A DNA stretch of 64,000 nt from Pararge aegeria (GCF_905163445.1 NC_053201.1:2118001-2182000), one strand, 5' to 3'. Positions 34,493-45,273 are shown, numbered from the stretch's first letter. Program-made: numbers and translations. Notes: generated from the sequence alone by a model not told the origin.

Positions 34493-34713
34493 TCTTTTTT
34501 TTTATTACTCTATAAGTAGTTCGTCTAATCTCACCTGGTGGTAAGTTACGATGCAATGTAAGATGGTAGCGGGCTTTCACTGAGTGTGGCATTTGGGTAT
34601 ATGAAACCTATATCCCCAATCGGCTTTTAATTAGGTATACGCTACATCGTACCGGAACGCTAATTCTAAATTGCCGCTGCCTTTTAACCACAGCGCTCAC
34701 CGCTTACCCTTTA
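34493..34713 (-). mobile_element. SINE type C, diverged
   Basis: AATCTCACCTGGTGGTAAGT to CAGCGCTCACCGCTTACC. Confidence 0.75.
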
Positions 34714-34859
34714 TTGAAAATTCTAAATAATCCTATCTAAAATTTTAAATGTGGAAGTTGTTTTTTTTGTTTGTTTGTCTCACACTCTAACTTAGCAACC
34801 AATCAACTTAACTTTTGACATAGAGCTAGTTGAAAAAACGGAGAGTAGAATTGGCTACT

Positions 34860-34955
34860 TTTTATTCCATTGGATATTTTTCTTTGGTGTACAATAAAAG
34901 TGTATTCATTCATCATTCATTCATTCATTCATTCATACATTCATATCCCATCGAA
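34860..34955 (+). mobile_element. Family I tail with (ATTC)n
   Basis: GGTGTACAATAAAAGTGTAT then an ATTC run at about 34908-34940. Confidence 0.6.
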
Positions 34956-34956
34956 C

Positions 34957-35042
34957 CCGGACGCTTAATGGCTTGGCGACTCATCTTTGTCGGTAGGGAT
35001 GTAACTAGCCACGGCCGAAGCCTCCCACCAAACAGCTGATCT
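34957..35042 (-). mobile_element. SINE type C fragment
   Basis: GTCGGTAGGGATGTAACTAG CCACGGCCGAAGCCTCCC. Confidence 0.65.
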
Positions 35043-35582
35043 TTTTATTCTTCGTTTCACTGGGCTGTTTTCCAATTGTTAGTCATACGCTTGTTGTACG
35101 TCGAACTACATCAAAGGCTAAGGCCACTGCTAGAGATATTATTTTTTCAAAAATACTAGGGAAATAATAATTACAAACTAAAATTAATATTTACAATAAA
35201 TATAAGCCGTCTAACTTTTTACTTATGGGCATGGTACCCAAAATGCTGGCGCTATTGCCCCTTTGCATAGCTAGACTTAGCTGTTGGGCTAAATAAGCGC
35301 CAGCTCTTGGGTCACCAGACGTAAGGACCAATTTTTGTGACACTATGTTAATAAAATTGTATTGTTGACAGAGGTTATAATTAGCTCTACATTTTACTTA
35401 TTCGTAAAAGCAGTGAGCGTAAAACCAATCGCATCATTAAACCTCCCGATAAACATCGCCACTGGCAGATAAAATACTCAATCAATTGAGTAATTATTTC
35501 CAAAGATATTTCCGATAGCATCTCTACATCCCTACACGGAGTAGACTGACAGTTGGAAGCTGCAATTAAAAGGGTTTTTCTC
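35043..35582. other. Unassigned intron sequence
   Basis: No family recognised. Confidence 0.3.
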
Positions 35583-35626
35583 AATTAAATGTTCGGCCAT
35601 CTTGGAAGATGGCCGAACATTTAATT
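35583..35626. repeat. Perfect inverted repeat, 21-bp arms
   Basis: Arms 35583-35603 and 35606-35626 are exact complements around GG; core GTTCGGCCATCTT. Confidence 0.95.
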
Positions 35627-35764
35627 ATTATTTTTATATTTATTTTATTTATATGAATATTTTATTTTGTGTTTTTATTTGTGTATTTTTTATTTTTGTA
35701 TTCGTATGTAGGTTTATAATAATTTTACACCACCTTTTTGTTCTCGCTCTTGTTGTCTCCTAAT

Positions 35765-35910
35765 CGTAAGGTTGCCTGGCAGAGATCGCTTTTAAGCGAT
35801 AAGGCCGCCTTTTCTATTCTACTCCAGTTTTTTGTGTTTCTCTCTATTCGTCCTTTATTTTCCTAACTGTGTAGTGGTGTACAAATAAAGAGTTTAAATA
35901 AATAAATAAA
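35765..35910 (+). mobile_element. Family H 3' tail
   Basis: GGTTGCCTGGCAGAGATCGC, stem at 35785-35800, GTGTACAAATAAAGAGTTTA and AAAT repeats. Confidence 0.75.
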
Positions 35911-36290
35911 TAAAGATGTTTTATTAAGTTTTGATGTTTTTACAGTTTAGGTAGTACAGCCTTTTGTGATGGAGCTTGGCCGGGGAAGCACTGAGCAGCA
36001 TTGTTGTGATCGTTTGACGACCTCCCTGGCGCAATGGTGAGCGCTGTGAATTTTAGCAGGAGTTCCCGGGTTCGATTCCCGGCAGGAGCAATTTGGGAAT
36101 TCATAATTTCAGGATTTTCTCTGGCCTAGTCTGCTGGGAGGCTTTGCCCGTGGCTAGTTACCACCCTACCGACAAAGCCGTGCCGCTAAGCGATTTGGTG
36201 TTCCTGTGCGATGTCGAGTAGAAACCGATTAGGGGTATGACTACCATAGTCCCTAACAGGTTAACCCGCTACCATCCTGCATACTGCATC

Positions 36291-36919
36291 CAGTGTCTTG
36301 CATAGAGGGTATGCACAGGGTATGCAGATGATATAAAATGAAGAAAATCTCCCGTACGAGTTATAAATACATCATCATCATCATGTCAACCAATCGACGT
36401 CCACTGCTGGACATAGGTCTTTTGTAGGGAGTTTCACAATACACGGTCCTGGGCCGCTTGCCTCCAGCGGCTCCCAGCGACTCGCCTGATGTCACCTGTC
36501 CACCTCGTTGGGGGCCGACCTACGCTGCGCTTACCGGTATACCGCCATTCCAGCACCTTAAGACCCCAACGTCCATCGGTTCTCCGAGCTATGTACCCTG
36601 CCCATTGCCACTTCAACTTCGCGACTCACTTACTATGTCAGTAACTCTAGTTCTTCTACGGATCTCCTCATTTCTTATTTGATCACGTAGAGATACTCCT
36701 AGCAAAGCTCTCTCCATCGCGCGCTGAGTGACTCTGAGCCTTCTTAGTATTTATAGAAGAAGGCTATAAATCCTTAAGGGTAGGCTTTTAAGGGTAGGCT
36801 TTTTATAACTCTTTCAAAGTGAAAAAAAAATAGAGATAGGCTTTATTTTTTTTCACTGGATATTTTCTTCATTTTATATCACCTGCATACCCTGTGCATA
36901 ACCTCTATGCACGCCACTG
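36291..36919. mobile_element. hAT-type MITE carrying an RTE fragment
   Basis: CAGTGTCTTGCATAGAGGGT to TATGCACGCCACTG; target duplication ACTGCATC / GCTGCATC (7 of 8). Confidence 0.85.
36370..36725 (-). pseudogene. RTE-type LINE RT C-terminus
   Basis: Minus-strand frame MKWQWAGYIARRTDGRWGLK, VLEWR.., GRPPTRWTGDIRRVAGSRW: the C-terminal hallmark of RTE LINEs. 3' end ACATAGGTCTTTTGTAGGG and CATCATCATCAT. Truncated at its 5' side. Confidence 0.85.
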
Positions 36920-37069
36920 GCTGCATCATCACTTACGACCAGGTGAGATTGCAGTCAAGGGATCACTTGCAGTGGAACAAAAAAAAAAGGTAGGTACATG
37001 ATGACATGTTGCAAGTGTTGCTCTGTTATAAGCACTAGTTATCCAATTACCATCAGATGGGCCATCTGA

Positions 37070-37175
37070 CTGGACTTATAAATTACACTACACTGCTAAG
37101 TCTCTTGCTGGCTTCTTGCTAGAATCTGCCTTACGAACCGGTAGTAGTGTCTCTACAAACAGACGGTCTTAAAGT
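37070..37175 (+). mobile_element. Family K fragment
   Basis: AATCTGCCTTACGAACCGGT and GTCTCTACAAACAGACGGTC. Confidence 0.5.
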
Positions 37176-37224
37176 TTTTAAAGTGGTTTGGTAGGAATAC
37201 TTGAAATAAATGAATTTTTAATTT

Positions 37225-37420
37225 AAGCTTATTTATTTAATTAGATATACCAACGATACACTGTATTATCATTCAATCATTTTAGATTATAGTTTATTGT
37301 CCGAGTACAGTTATCACTTACAGGTATACACAACATTGAAGTAAGTCCGGTTAAGAATAATTAAATTAAGTTAACAGAAAAAAATAGTAAGAATAAAAGA
37401 ATTAATAGTGAACAAATGAA
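37225..37420. mobile_element. Dispersed repeat, family O, copy 1
   Basis: GATATACCAACGATACACTG to AAGTAAGTCCGGTTAAGAAT; over 90% identical by eye to 50645-50825. Likely a LINE 3' UTR. Confidence 0.7.
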
Positions 37421-37554
37421 AATAATGATTATAATAAAAAAAAAGTTTTCTTTCGCCTTAAAGCTTACAGGCATACCATATAAATTATAGCTAAAACCAC
37501 ACAAAGTACCCCATAGGTTAAAAAAATATATCAGAGTTTAGGACGAGAAGAATA

Positions 37555-38242
37555 AATATAAACCCATTACCGACCCACTACAGGACACGGGTCTCCTCCC
37601 ACAATATGAAGAGTTAAAGCCTTAGTCCACCACGCTGGCCCAGTGCGGTTAGGTGGACACATGGAGAATATGAAAGAGAACTCTAAAAATTCAAATTCAA
37701 ATTTAAATTCATTTATTTCAAGTAGGCCTACTTTATAAGCACTTTTGAAATGTCAAGTATGTATGTTTGTAGTGACTCTACCACCAGACCACCAGTTCGG
37801 AAAGCAGATTCTACCGAGAAGAGCTGGCAAGACACTCAGTAGTTGCTCTTTTCCAACATCAACATTTACAATCATTTTTCTATCTTGCGGGAGATGAGAG
37901 CGAGGCTGGCTGCTTCCAATCTACCTTGTCATTGAGGAATTTATCAAATGTATAGTAACCTCGCTGTACTAGATGAGTTTTTACACATTTTTTTAAATGT
38001 ATGCATTGGTAGGTCAAGAATTTCCTTAGGAATCATGTTGTCATGTTGTTGTATACTCAACCCAACAAAGGAGTTCTGCACCTTTCGCAGACGATTTGCA
38101 GATATCTAGGCATGTAGGTTTCCTCACGATGTTTACCCTTGAAGCAAGTAACATAAAGCGCACATAACTTAGAGGTGCGTGAGATTCGAACTCGGCCCTC
38201 CAAAAGGGAATTCGAAGTCCTAACCACTGGGTTATCGTCGCT
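37555..38242 (-). mobile_element. SINE type B split by a family K element
   Basis: SINE parts 37555-37687 and about 38096-38242 flank the insert. Confidence 0.75.
37688..38095 (-). mobile_element. LINE 3' end, family K
   Basis: ATTCATTTATTTCAAGTAGG then GTTCGGAAAGCAGATTCTAC, AGTAGTTGCTCTTTTCCAAC. Confidence 0.7.
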
Positions 38243-38266
38243 TACCGGGCTATCACAGTTTGTTTA

Positions 38267-38467
38267 TCTTATATCTTTAAACGAGCAATTCTTGTATATA
38301 CGAGTATATAATTGGAATCTCGGAATCGGCTCCAACGATTTTCATGAAATTTAGGCTAGGATTCATTTATATTGGAATCCCAAACAAAAACTGCAAAAAA
38401 TATCCTTTTTGAGAGATTTGAGAGATTAAGTCGGCTCATTCGCGGACGAAGTCGCGCGGGTCCGCTA
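38267..38467 (+). mobile_element. Complete short Helitron (201 bp)
   Basis: A|TCTTATATCTTTAAACGAG start, GTCCGCTAG|T end, stem GCGGAC / GTCCGC close to the 3' end. Confidence 0.85.
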
Positions 38468-38944
38468 GTAAAGTTTTAAATAACAAAACAAAGTGATTGT
38501 CCCAAACGATAATCATATGATACGTGGAATACGCGTCTTGAGTACGTACCAGTGCTTTCACAGCAGTCTTCAGATAATTTACATGCCTTTATACAATTAA
38601 AAACAGAAACAAACATCAATTAACGATTATAGTTATAACTACTCGCGGTACGTCACGCTGCGTGCCTGTATTGATGGACATTGAAAATTAAAATGGCGGA
38701 TAACACGGCACGCAAACGAGGTTTTTGTGAGCATTGTTCAATGAGATGGACAAATTAATGTTGACTTCAAACGAGTGTTATGATTTTCTGTCATTTATAA
38801 TCTGTGGTATAATGCAATAGTTTTAACCTTAAATCGAACAAATACCAACTCGTATTTGATTGGTCAATGTTAAATTAATGTTTTCCCGCGCTTTCACTCT
38901 GGCCAATCACTACGTTTCCCAGGGAGCTGGAAAAATGAAAAGAG
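38468..38944. other. Unique intron island with GCGTG cluster
   Basis: CACGC 38654-38658, GCGTG 38660-38664, CACGCAA 38709-38715 (TTGCGTG on minus). No repeat recognised. Confidence 0.4.
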
Positions 38945-39028
38945 AATTGTGTAAACATACATGTATGAACGCTTCATAAGTGCCTGTGATAGGCCTACAT
39001 AAATAAAGAATTTTGAATTTGTAAATCA
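38945..39028 (+). mobile_element. Family F 3' tail
   Basis: GAACGCTTCATAAGTGCCTG then AATAAAGAATTTTGAATTT. Confidence 0.65.
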
Positions 39029-39159
39029 TGAACACTTTATTTGATTCATCAAACGAGTAATTCAGGGAAAATTATAATTGCAAAGTAGATATTCTATGCA
39101 CGATGCCCTTGTCCAATTTACTATTAAGATATAAAATATATAAAATGATTACATTGGCG

Positions 39160-39252
39160 TATAAGGTTTCGTCTGTATTGTACTGTTGTATTTGTATCTC
39201 TGTAAATTTTCTCTGTGGTGTACAATAAAAGTGTATTCATTCATTCATTCAT
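39160..39252 (+). mobile_element. Family I 3' tail with (ATTC)n
   Basis: GTGGTGTACAATAAAAGTGT ATTCATTCATTC. Confidence 0.65.
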
Positions 39253-39349
39253 GTACTTCTATGAAATAAGGAAACGACTAATAGAATCTTGGATTTATAT
39301 TTAATCATCCATTGTACCCTAGCTAGGTAATGACTTATAAAATAAACTA

Positions 39350-39650
39350 CTACAATAAACACATTGCTATCTAGATGTATATATTATGATATACATATAT
39401 AATACAGTACAGATAGTACAGACATTGTAAAAAATCATGTTCATCCCACAAACATTATCCAATTGTGGGAATCGAGCTTTGGACTCAGTAAGCAAGGTTG
39501 TTGCCCACTGCGGAAAGCCTTGGACTCAGTAAACAGGGTTGCTGCCCACTGCGGAAAGCCTTGGACTCAGTAAGCAGGGTTGCTGCCCACTGCGGAAAGC
39601 CTTGGACTCAGTAAGCAGGGTTGCTGCCCACTGCGGAAATCGGTCAACAA
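39350..39650 (-). mobile_element. SINE type A with tandemly amplified head segment
   Basis: Tail on the left (CTACAATAAACACATTGC), head region expanded at 39477-39640. Confidence 0.75.
39477..39640. repeat. 41-bp tandem repeat, 4 copies
   Basis: Unit CCTTGGACTCAGTAAGCAGG GTTGCTGCCCACTGCGGAAA G; copies 2-4 nearly identical, the first more diverged. Confidence 0.95.
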
Positions 39651-39655
39651 ATATC

Positions 39656-40527
39656 CGTATTGCAGCAATGGCTGCGTTTTATTTTGTACTTCTCTTCATT
39701 TTCAGCTTATTTATTTGTCACTATTCACAAGCTTCGTCTATCCTATGAGACGAGGCCTGTGCAATGTGCATAATCCATTTTTAGGTTGGCTTTAACGATA
39801 AAAACTAACTTATCGTATACTATTACTTATTCTATATAAGAAGGTACCAAAAAAAGAAAAAAAAAAAATGAGTTAAGGTTTTCAAAACACAAACGCATGA
39901 GTAAATATGTATAAATTTGAAAATGGAATTCCTAACCAAAGAGGAGATATTTGAGATCAAAGTGGCCAGTACGACAAAACGCCAATTTCATATGTGAGAA
40001 TCATAAATACGAGTATATTCAAATCATCAATGTTTTGCAATTTGGGCTGTAAGTTGTCTTTCAGTCAATCAGGATACAGCCTGATACAGTCATATTTACG
40101 GTCACATAACTTTATGTAGCGTTAATAAATTATGAAAATAGAACGCAAAATTGCAATTAATAACGCTCAGTAGTAAAACTAAATCAGTTGTTTAGTCATA
40201 TTATGAGAATGTAAAACAGATTTATGGAAAAAAATGTTGGTGTATAATGCAAAAACGCACCCGGTTCGCTCCAGCGTAAGAAAAAACAAACATGCAAGTT
40301 TCCTAGCGGTTACTTTATTACGTCGAGTATTATTTATTGTATAGTGTTATGCATCGGAAGCGACCAAACCATGGCTCTAGCACATACTTTGCTTGCCGTT
40401 CTGGTTTACAAATCCACAACAGATAGACAAAAGGATTTATTCTATACGGGTTCAGTTTTCCCATTAATAAATTAACAGAAAAAAATTACCCTTTTTCAAA
40501 TCAAAATCATCATCATCATCAACCGAT
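39656..40527. other. Unassigned intron sequence
   Basis: No feature recognised. Confidence 0.35.
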
Positions 40528-40832
40528 TGGCGACCTCCCTGGTGCAACGGTGAGAGCAGTTTAAGCAGGAGGTCCCGGGTTCTATTTCCGGCAGGGGCAA
40601 TTTGGGATTTTATAATTTCTGAATTTTCTCTGGTCTGGTCTGGTGGGAGGCTTTGGCCGTGGCTAGTTACCACCCTACCGACAAAGACGTGCCGCTAAGT
40701 GTTCCGGTGCGATGTCTCGTAGTATGACTACCATACTCCCTAACAGGTTAGCCTGCTACCATCTTAGACTGCATCATCAATTACCATCAGGTGAGATGCA
40801 GTCAAGGGCTAACTTATGGTGAAATTAAAAAA
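40528..40832 (+). mobile_element. SINE type C, full length
   Basis: GACCTCCCTGGTGCAACGGT to AAGGGCTAACTTATGG. Confidence 0.9.
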
Positions 40833-40841
40833 AAGGATAGA

Positions 40842-41099
40842 AGCAGGCGTACTACTTTGCGAAAATCCATAATATATTATGAAAATTAAGCTTAATTTGC
40901 TATAGGTACTCCGCGAACAGCAGGAGAATCTGTATGGTGTTATAATGAACAATTATTCATTGTAAAGTCAACATCTCCTGAGGATGCTCCGGTTTCGGAG
41001 CGAAACGTGCGTACAGTAGAGGGTACATTGCCGAAAATCTGTTTGGTGTGGAGTATACACATTGAAGTAATTATATTATATTCCTGCTGTTCGCGGAGT
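40842..41099. mobile_element. MITE D, truncated on the right
   Basis: GATAGAAGCAGGCGTACTAC to CCTGCTGTTCGCGGAG. Confidence 0.8.
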
Positions 41100-41345
41100 T
41101 ATTTATACTCTTTATTTGTACACCACTCAGTAAAACGAGACAAAAAAAAGAACAAACACATGAAGAATGAAGCAGGAAACAAAAGGCGGCTTTATCGCTA
41201 AGTAGCGAAGCTTATTTTTATTTTTTATTTAAACAACTTTATTGCATAATAAAGGAAACACACACAGGAACACTTACAATAACATAAATTATATACAAAA
41301 GGCGGCCTTATCACTAAAAGTTATCTCTTCCAGGCTACCTTAACT
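41098..41345 (-). mobile_element. Two family H tails in tandem
   Basis: AAAAGGCGGCTTTATCGC (about 41180) and ATACAAAAGGCGGCCTTATC (about 41295), each with its own TTTATT-rich end. Confidence 0.65.
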
Positions 41346-41389
41346 ATTGGAATAAGGCAATTAGAGACGGGAAATCGCAATTCTATATA

Positions 41390-41520
41390 AAATATATATA
41401 TATATATTATATACATAAATAATGAAATAAAATAATAAATGTAATAATATAATATATATAAATATAATATATATTTATATATATGCATAAATACACATAC
41501 ATATACATATAATATTAACA
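41390..41520. repeat. TA/ATAT low-complexity tract
   Basis: Nearly pure A/T with TATATA and CATATACATATA runs. Confidence 0.8.
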
Positions 41521-41700
41521 TGTTTATAGTGACAAATAGTGCCTCCTGATACGACTTTTAAAAATCGCAAGGGATTTAGAGTGTCGAATGTCATCAGGGA
41601 GTTAATTCCACAGCTTGATTTTCATAATAAAAAAAAAGTCCACCGCTAGACTTAGGCTTTTGTAGGGCGGTCCAAAATCTATAATTTGTTAGTTTACGAG
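41521..41700 (-). mobile_element. LINE fragments
   Basis: GTGTCGAATGTCATCAGGGA GTTAATTCC looks like a LINE UTR; 41645-41690 CTAGACTTAGGCTTTTGTAG matches the RTE 3' end at 36410. Confidence 0.4.
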
Positions 41701-41767
41701 TCCCTCATACTTTACGATCTGAGTTAAGTACGAATCTAAATTCTTGAGAACCATTTTTCAACGGCTA

Positions 41768-41837
41768 CAGACGGCCGACAGTGGGCAGTGACCGTGCTTT
41801 CTGAGTACACGGCTGTGGTTTCGATTCCCACAACTGG
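41768..41837 (+). mobile_element. SINE type A head only
   Basis: GACGGCCGACAGTGGGCAGT to B box GGTTTCGATTCCCAC. Confidence 0.75.
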
Positions 41838-42171
41838 ACCGAAGCCCACTGGGCTATCATTTCCCATATACCAACTTGTAATACACAGGTAGGTAAATAA
41901 ACTATTTAATTCTTCGAAACATACTTTAATAACTTAAGTACCTACCTACTAAAGTTAGCCAAAAAAAGAGTTTTTAATGTACGTAAAGTATGAAATAATT
42001 AGCGACCAGCTAGGCGGGCGCAAACACTGTGTTCGTGATAGTGAGCCATAAAGTTAAAATACTAACAGTTAAAGTCCAGGTTAAGATTGTTAAAAAGGTG
42101 TATAGTTAGGGTAAAGGTTAAGTTTGATGGCAGCTTATTAACCGCTGACGCTAAGAGGGGTGTTAAAGATT

Positions 42172-42745
42172 GGAACGTTTGGCTATCTGTATACCTATGT
42201 GTTTATTTATCACTGGCTTTTTAAATAAATGTATTACGAAAATACACACATCGCCATCTAGCCCCAAAGTAAGCTTGGCTTTTGTATGGGTACTAAGAAG
42301 GCGGATGAATATTTTTATTAATAGGATACATAAATACTTAAATAATATACATATAAACACCCAGACACTGAAAAGCATTCATGTTCATCACACAAACATT
42401 TTCCAGCAGTGGGAATCGAACCCACGGCCTAGGACGCAGAAAGCATGTTTGCCGCCCACTGCGCCAACCGGCTGTCTAAAATGTTTATCTATCTGTATGC
42501 CTACGCGTTTATTTATCGCTGGCATTTTAAATAGATTTATTACGAAAATACACACATCGTGCACATAGCTTGTGTAATGGGTACTAAGATGACGGATGAA
42601 TATTTTTATGAATAGGATACATAAATATGTACTTATAATACACTGAAAATCATTCACACAAACATTTTCCAGTTGTGGGAATCGAATCCATACCTTTTGG
42701 CTCAGAAAGCAGGGTCGCTGCCCACTGCCCCAATCGGCCGTCAAA
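42172..42745 (-). mobile_element. Tandem duplication: two SINE type A copies with shared flank
   Basis: Units 42172-42476 and 42479-42745. Each has the same 65-70 bp lead (TATCTGTATGCCTACGCG / TATCTGTATACCTATGTG) and then a SINE A in reverse. Confidence 0.85.
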
Positions 42746-43017
42746 TGCTATAAATGGTCATAAAAAAACCAGAAACAAAACAACGCGCCTAATAAATGAG
42801 AGACAATAATTAAAAACGAACGCACATCTGTTGCAACCGTTTCACAATATGGCACGCGTCATGGTATATCACCACCCCATACAACCCCGGGGCAGCCACG
42901 CGGGGAATTCCGAAAAGTGGCCTTTTTTAGACGGTTTTAGTTTGAACTTTGTTTTAAATGTAGTATTCTTTATAGGTCCGTTTGAACTGCGTAGTCGGTT
43001 TAGTGATTTGTATGTTC

Positions 43018-43300
43018 AACTTACTACCTCCCTGGTGTAACGGTGTGCGCTGTGAATTTAAGTAAGAGGCTCCCGGTTCGATTCCTGGAAGGGCAATTTG
43101 GGAATTTATAATTTCTGAATTTTCTCTGGTCTGGTGGGAGGCTAAGGCCGTGGCTAGTTACTACCCTACCGGCAAATACATGCCGCGATTTAGTGTTCCG
43201 GGGCGATGTCGCGTAGAAACCAATTTGGGGTATGACTACCACACTCCCTAACAGGTTAGCCCGCTACGATCTTAGACTGCATCATCACTTACCACCATCA
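43018..43300 (+). mobile_element. SINE type C
   Basis: CTACCTCCCTGGTGTAACGG to CATCATCACTTACCACC. Confidence 0.85.
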
Positions 43301-43302
43301 CT

Positions 43303-43745
43303 CATGTGCCTGTAATTACACCGGCAACTACGTCCTTCAGACCGGAACACAGCATTGCATCAGTTTAACGGCCGATTGGCGCAGTGGGCAGCGACCCTGC
43401 TTTCTGAGTCCAAGGCCGTGGGTTCGATTCCCACACAAGGACAATAATTGTGTGATCAACATGAATGTTTTTCAGTGTCTGGGTGGTTATTTATAATTAT
43501 AGGTATTGATGTATATTATTCATAAAAACTATTCATCAGTTATCTTAGTACCCATAACACAAGCTGCGCACGAAAATACACACATAGCCATCTAGTTCCA
43601 AAGTAATTGGGACTAGATGGCGATGTGTGTATTGTCGTAGTATATTTATTTATTATTATTTATTAATGCTGTGTTCCGGCAGAAATAAGCTCGGCGATAG
43701 TACTTTCCCAAACGAGCTCTGTCACAAAAGTCTCTACTATTACAA
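43303..43745 (+). mobile_element. Family G repeat split by SINE A
   Basis: Parts 43303-43367 (TGCCTGTAATTACACCGGCA) and 43660-43745 (GCTGTGTTCCGGCAGAAATA) flank the SINE. Confidence 0.6.
43368..43660 (+). mobile_element. SINE type A with inverted tail repeat
   Basis: Normal head (ACGGCCGATTGGCGCAGTGG) and body; near 43572-43634 an inverted tail piece (CACACATAGCCATCTAGTTC) pairs with GACTAGATGGCGATGTGTG. Confidence 0.85.
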
Positions 43746-43896
43746 AGTTTCATCAAGATCCTCGTGCTCCTTAGTTAAGGATGTTAAATACTAGACTAGT
43801 TTGGTGAGGTTTATTAATGCATTATTGTTAAATACTAGACTAGACTAGTTTATTAATGCATTATTAATCTAATTAATTGAGTATTATGTAAGTTTA

Positions 43897-44139
43897 TCTC
43901 CTAATATTATAAATGTAAGTTTGTTTGTTACGCTTTCGCGCGAAAGCTACCTAACCGATCATCATGAAACTTCGTACACGTGTTCTTAGAGGTATCAAAA
44001 GTAATATAGGATACTTTTAAATTAAAAAAAATATTTTTTTTTTACGAAAGATAAAAAAATGTTTGTCGAAAATCTCATGTCTAGACTATGTAAATTGCGT
44101 CCCGAAATATACGCGAGCGAAGCCGCAGGGAAAATCTAG
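43897..44139 (+). mobile_element. Complete short Helitron (243 bp)
   Basis: A|TCTCCTAATATTATAAATG, end AATCTAG|T. Confidence 0.85.
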
Positions 44140-44150
44140 TAATAAATAAA

Positions 44151-44619
44151 TCCCTATCCCTATCCCTATCCCTACTAATATTATAAATGCGAATGTAAGT
44201 TAGCTTGTTACGCTTTCACGCGAAAACTACTAAACAGATCATCATGAAACTTTGTACACATATTTCTGAAGGTTAATTAGGATAGGCTTTTTATCCCGAA
44301 ATTAAGCTCAGTTCATTTTGGTGAGGGGTAGAAGGTGTTTGACGATTTTACACCATAACGCCGTCTAATAACCGATTTAAATAATTACCTTTGCACTTTA
44401 GAGGTTATAATGTCTGTTTACTTTTGCCCAAATTTCGTGTAGATCTGTTGAATGTGATTGCAGATAGAGGACACAACTACTCAGCGGACGGCAGCCAACC
44501 CGCCATTTAAGGCTTAGCTGTCCTAAATACATAAAGTGCGTAGAGTTACACCTAAATCTAGTGCCACATGTCTTTCGAAATCAAAAACAAACGCAGACGA
44601 AGTCGCGGGCAACAGCTAG
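44151..44619 (+). mobile_element. Complete Helitron (469 bp)
   Basis: A|TCCCTATCCC repeated 3-4 times, then CTACTAATATTATAAATGCG; end GGGCAACAGCTAG|T. Eleven bases after the previous Helitron. Confidence 0.88.
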
Positions 44620-44632
44620 TAATAAATAAAAA

Positions 44633-44863
44633 ATACTACGACAATACACACATCGCCATCTAGCTCCAAAGTAAGCGTAGCTTGTGTGGTGGGTACTAAG
44701 ATGACTGATGAATATTTTTATAAATAATATACATAAATACTTAGAATATACAGAAAAACATTCATGCTCATCACACAAACATTTTTCCAGTAGTGGGAAT
44801 CGAACCCACGGCGTTGTACTCAGAAAGCAGGGTCGCTGCCCACTGCGCCAGTCGGCCGACAAT
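44633..44863 (-). mobile_element. SINE type A, full length
   Basis: CTACGACAATACACACATCG to CACTGCGCCAGTCGGCCG. Confidence 0.9.
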
Positions 44864-44944
44864 AGCATAAATATCTATTATAGTATATATAAAGTTAGTT
44901 CGTTAGGTCGTTTAGTTTTGTAACATCATTATGCACCTCCCACT

Positions 44945-45092
44945 TTCCACTTTTTTATCAGCTCAGGTTGCCTTTAAAAGATCACTTTTAGTGATAAGGC
45001 CGCCTTTGCACCCTAGCACTAAGTACTATTACTGTTTTCCTTGTGTTTTTAATATTGTGTTGCGTTGCAATAAAGTTTTTCTATTCTATTCT
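44945..45092 (+). mobile_element. Family H 3' tail with ATTCT end
   Basis: GATCACTTTTAGTGATAAGG stem at 44981-44995; ends in ATTCTATTCTATTCTA. Confidence 0.75.
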
Positions 45093-45273
45093 ATTCTAAT
45101 TATTTATATACGTACAAAAATAATATAAATGGTTTTTCGGTTAAAGTACCTTCTTAATACATTCATTTTACCGGTAGAGGCTTACAACTTGTCTATGCTG
45201 TGTTTAATCTGTGCTTGCACGCGACACGGCTAGGGTTGTCAACCGTCGCGATTATTGATTGCTACTTTTTTTT

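Larger units (their letters stand above)
36019..36988 (+). mobile_element. SINE type C, interrupted by a MITE
   Basis: Head and body 36019-36290, tail 36920-36988. B box GGGTTCGATTCCC is intact. Confidence 0.9.

Noticed and set aside
39477..39640. CRISPR-like array
   Set aside because: Units are directly adjacent with no unique spacers and derive from a SINE; the genome is an insect's.
42170..42568. 132-codon open frame and the overlapping minus-strand frame
   Set aside because: Both run through tandem SINE copies; the repeated PRPRTQKA-like peptide is the SINE head in translation.
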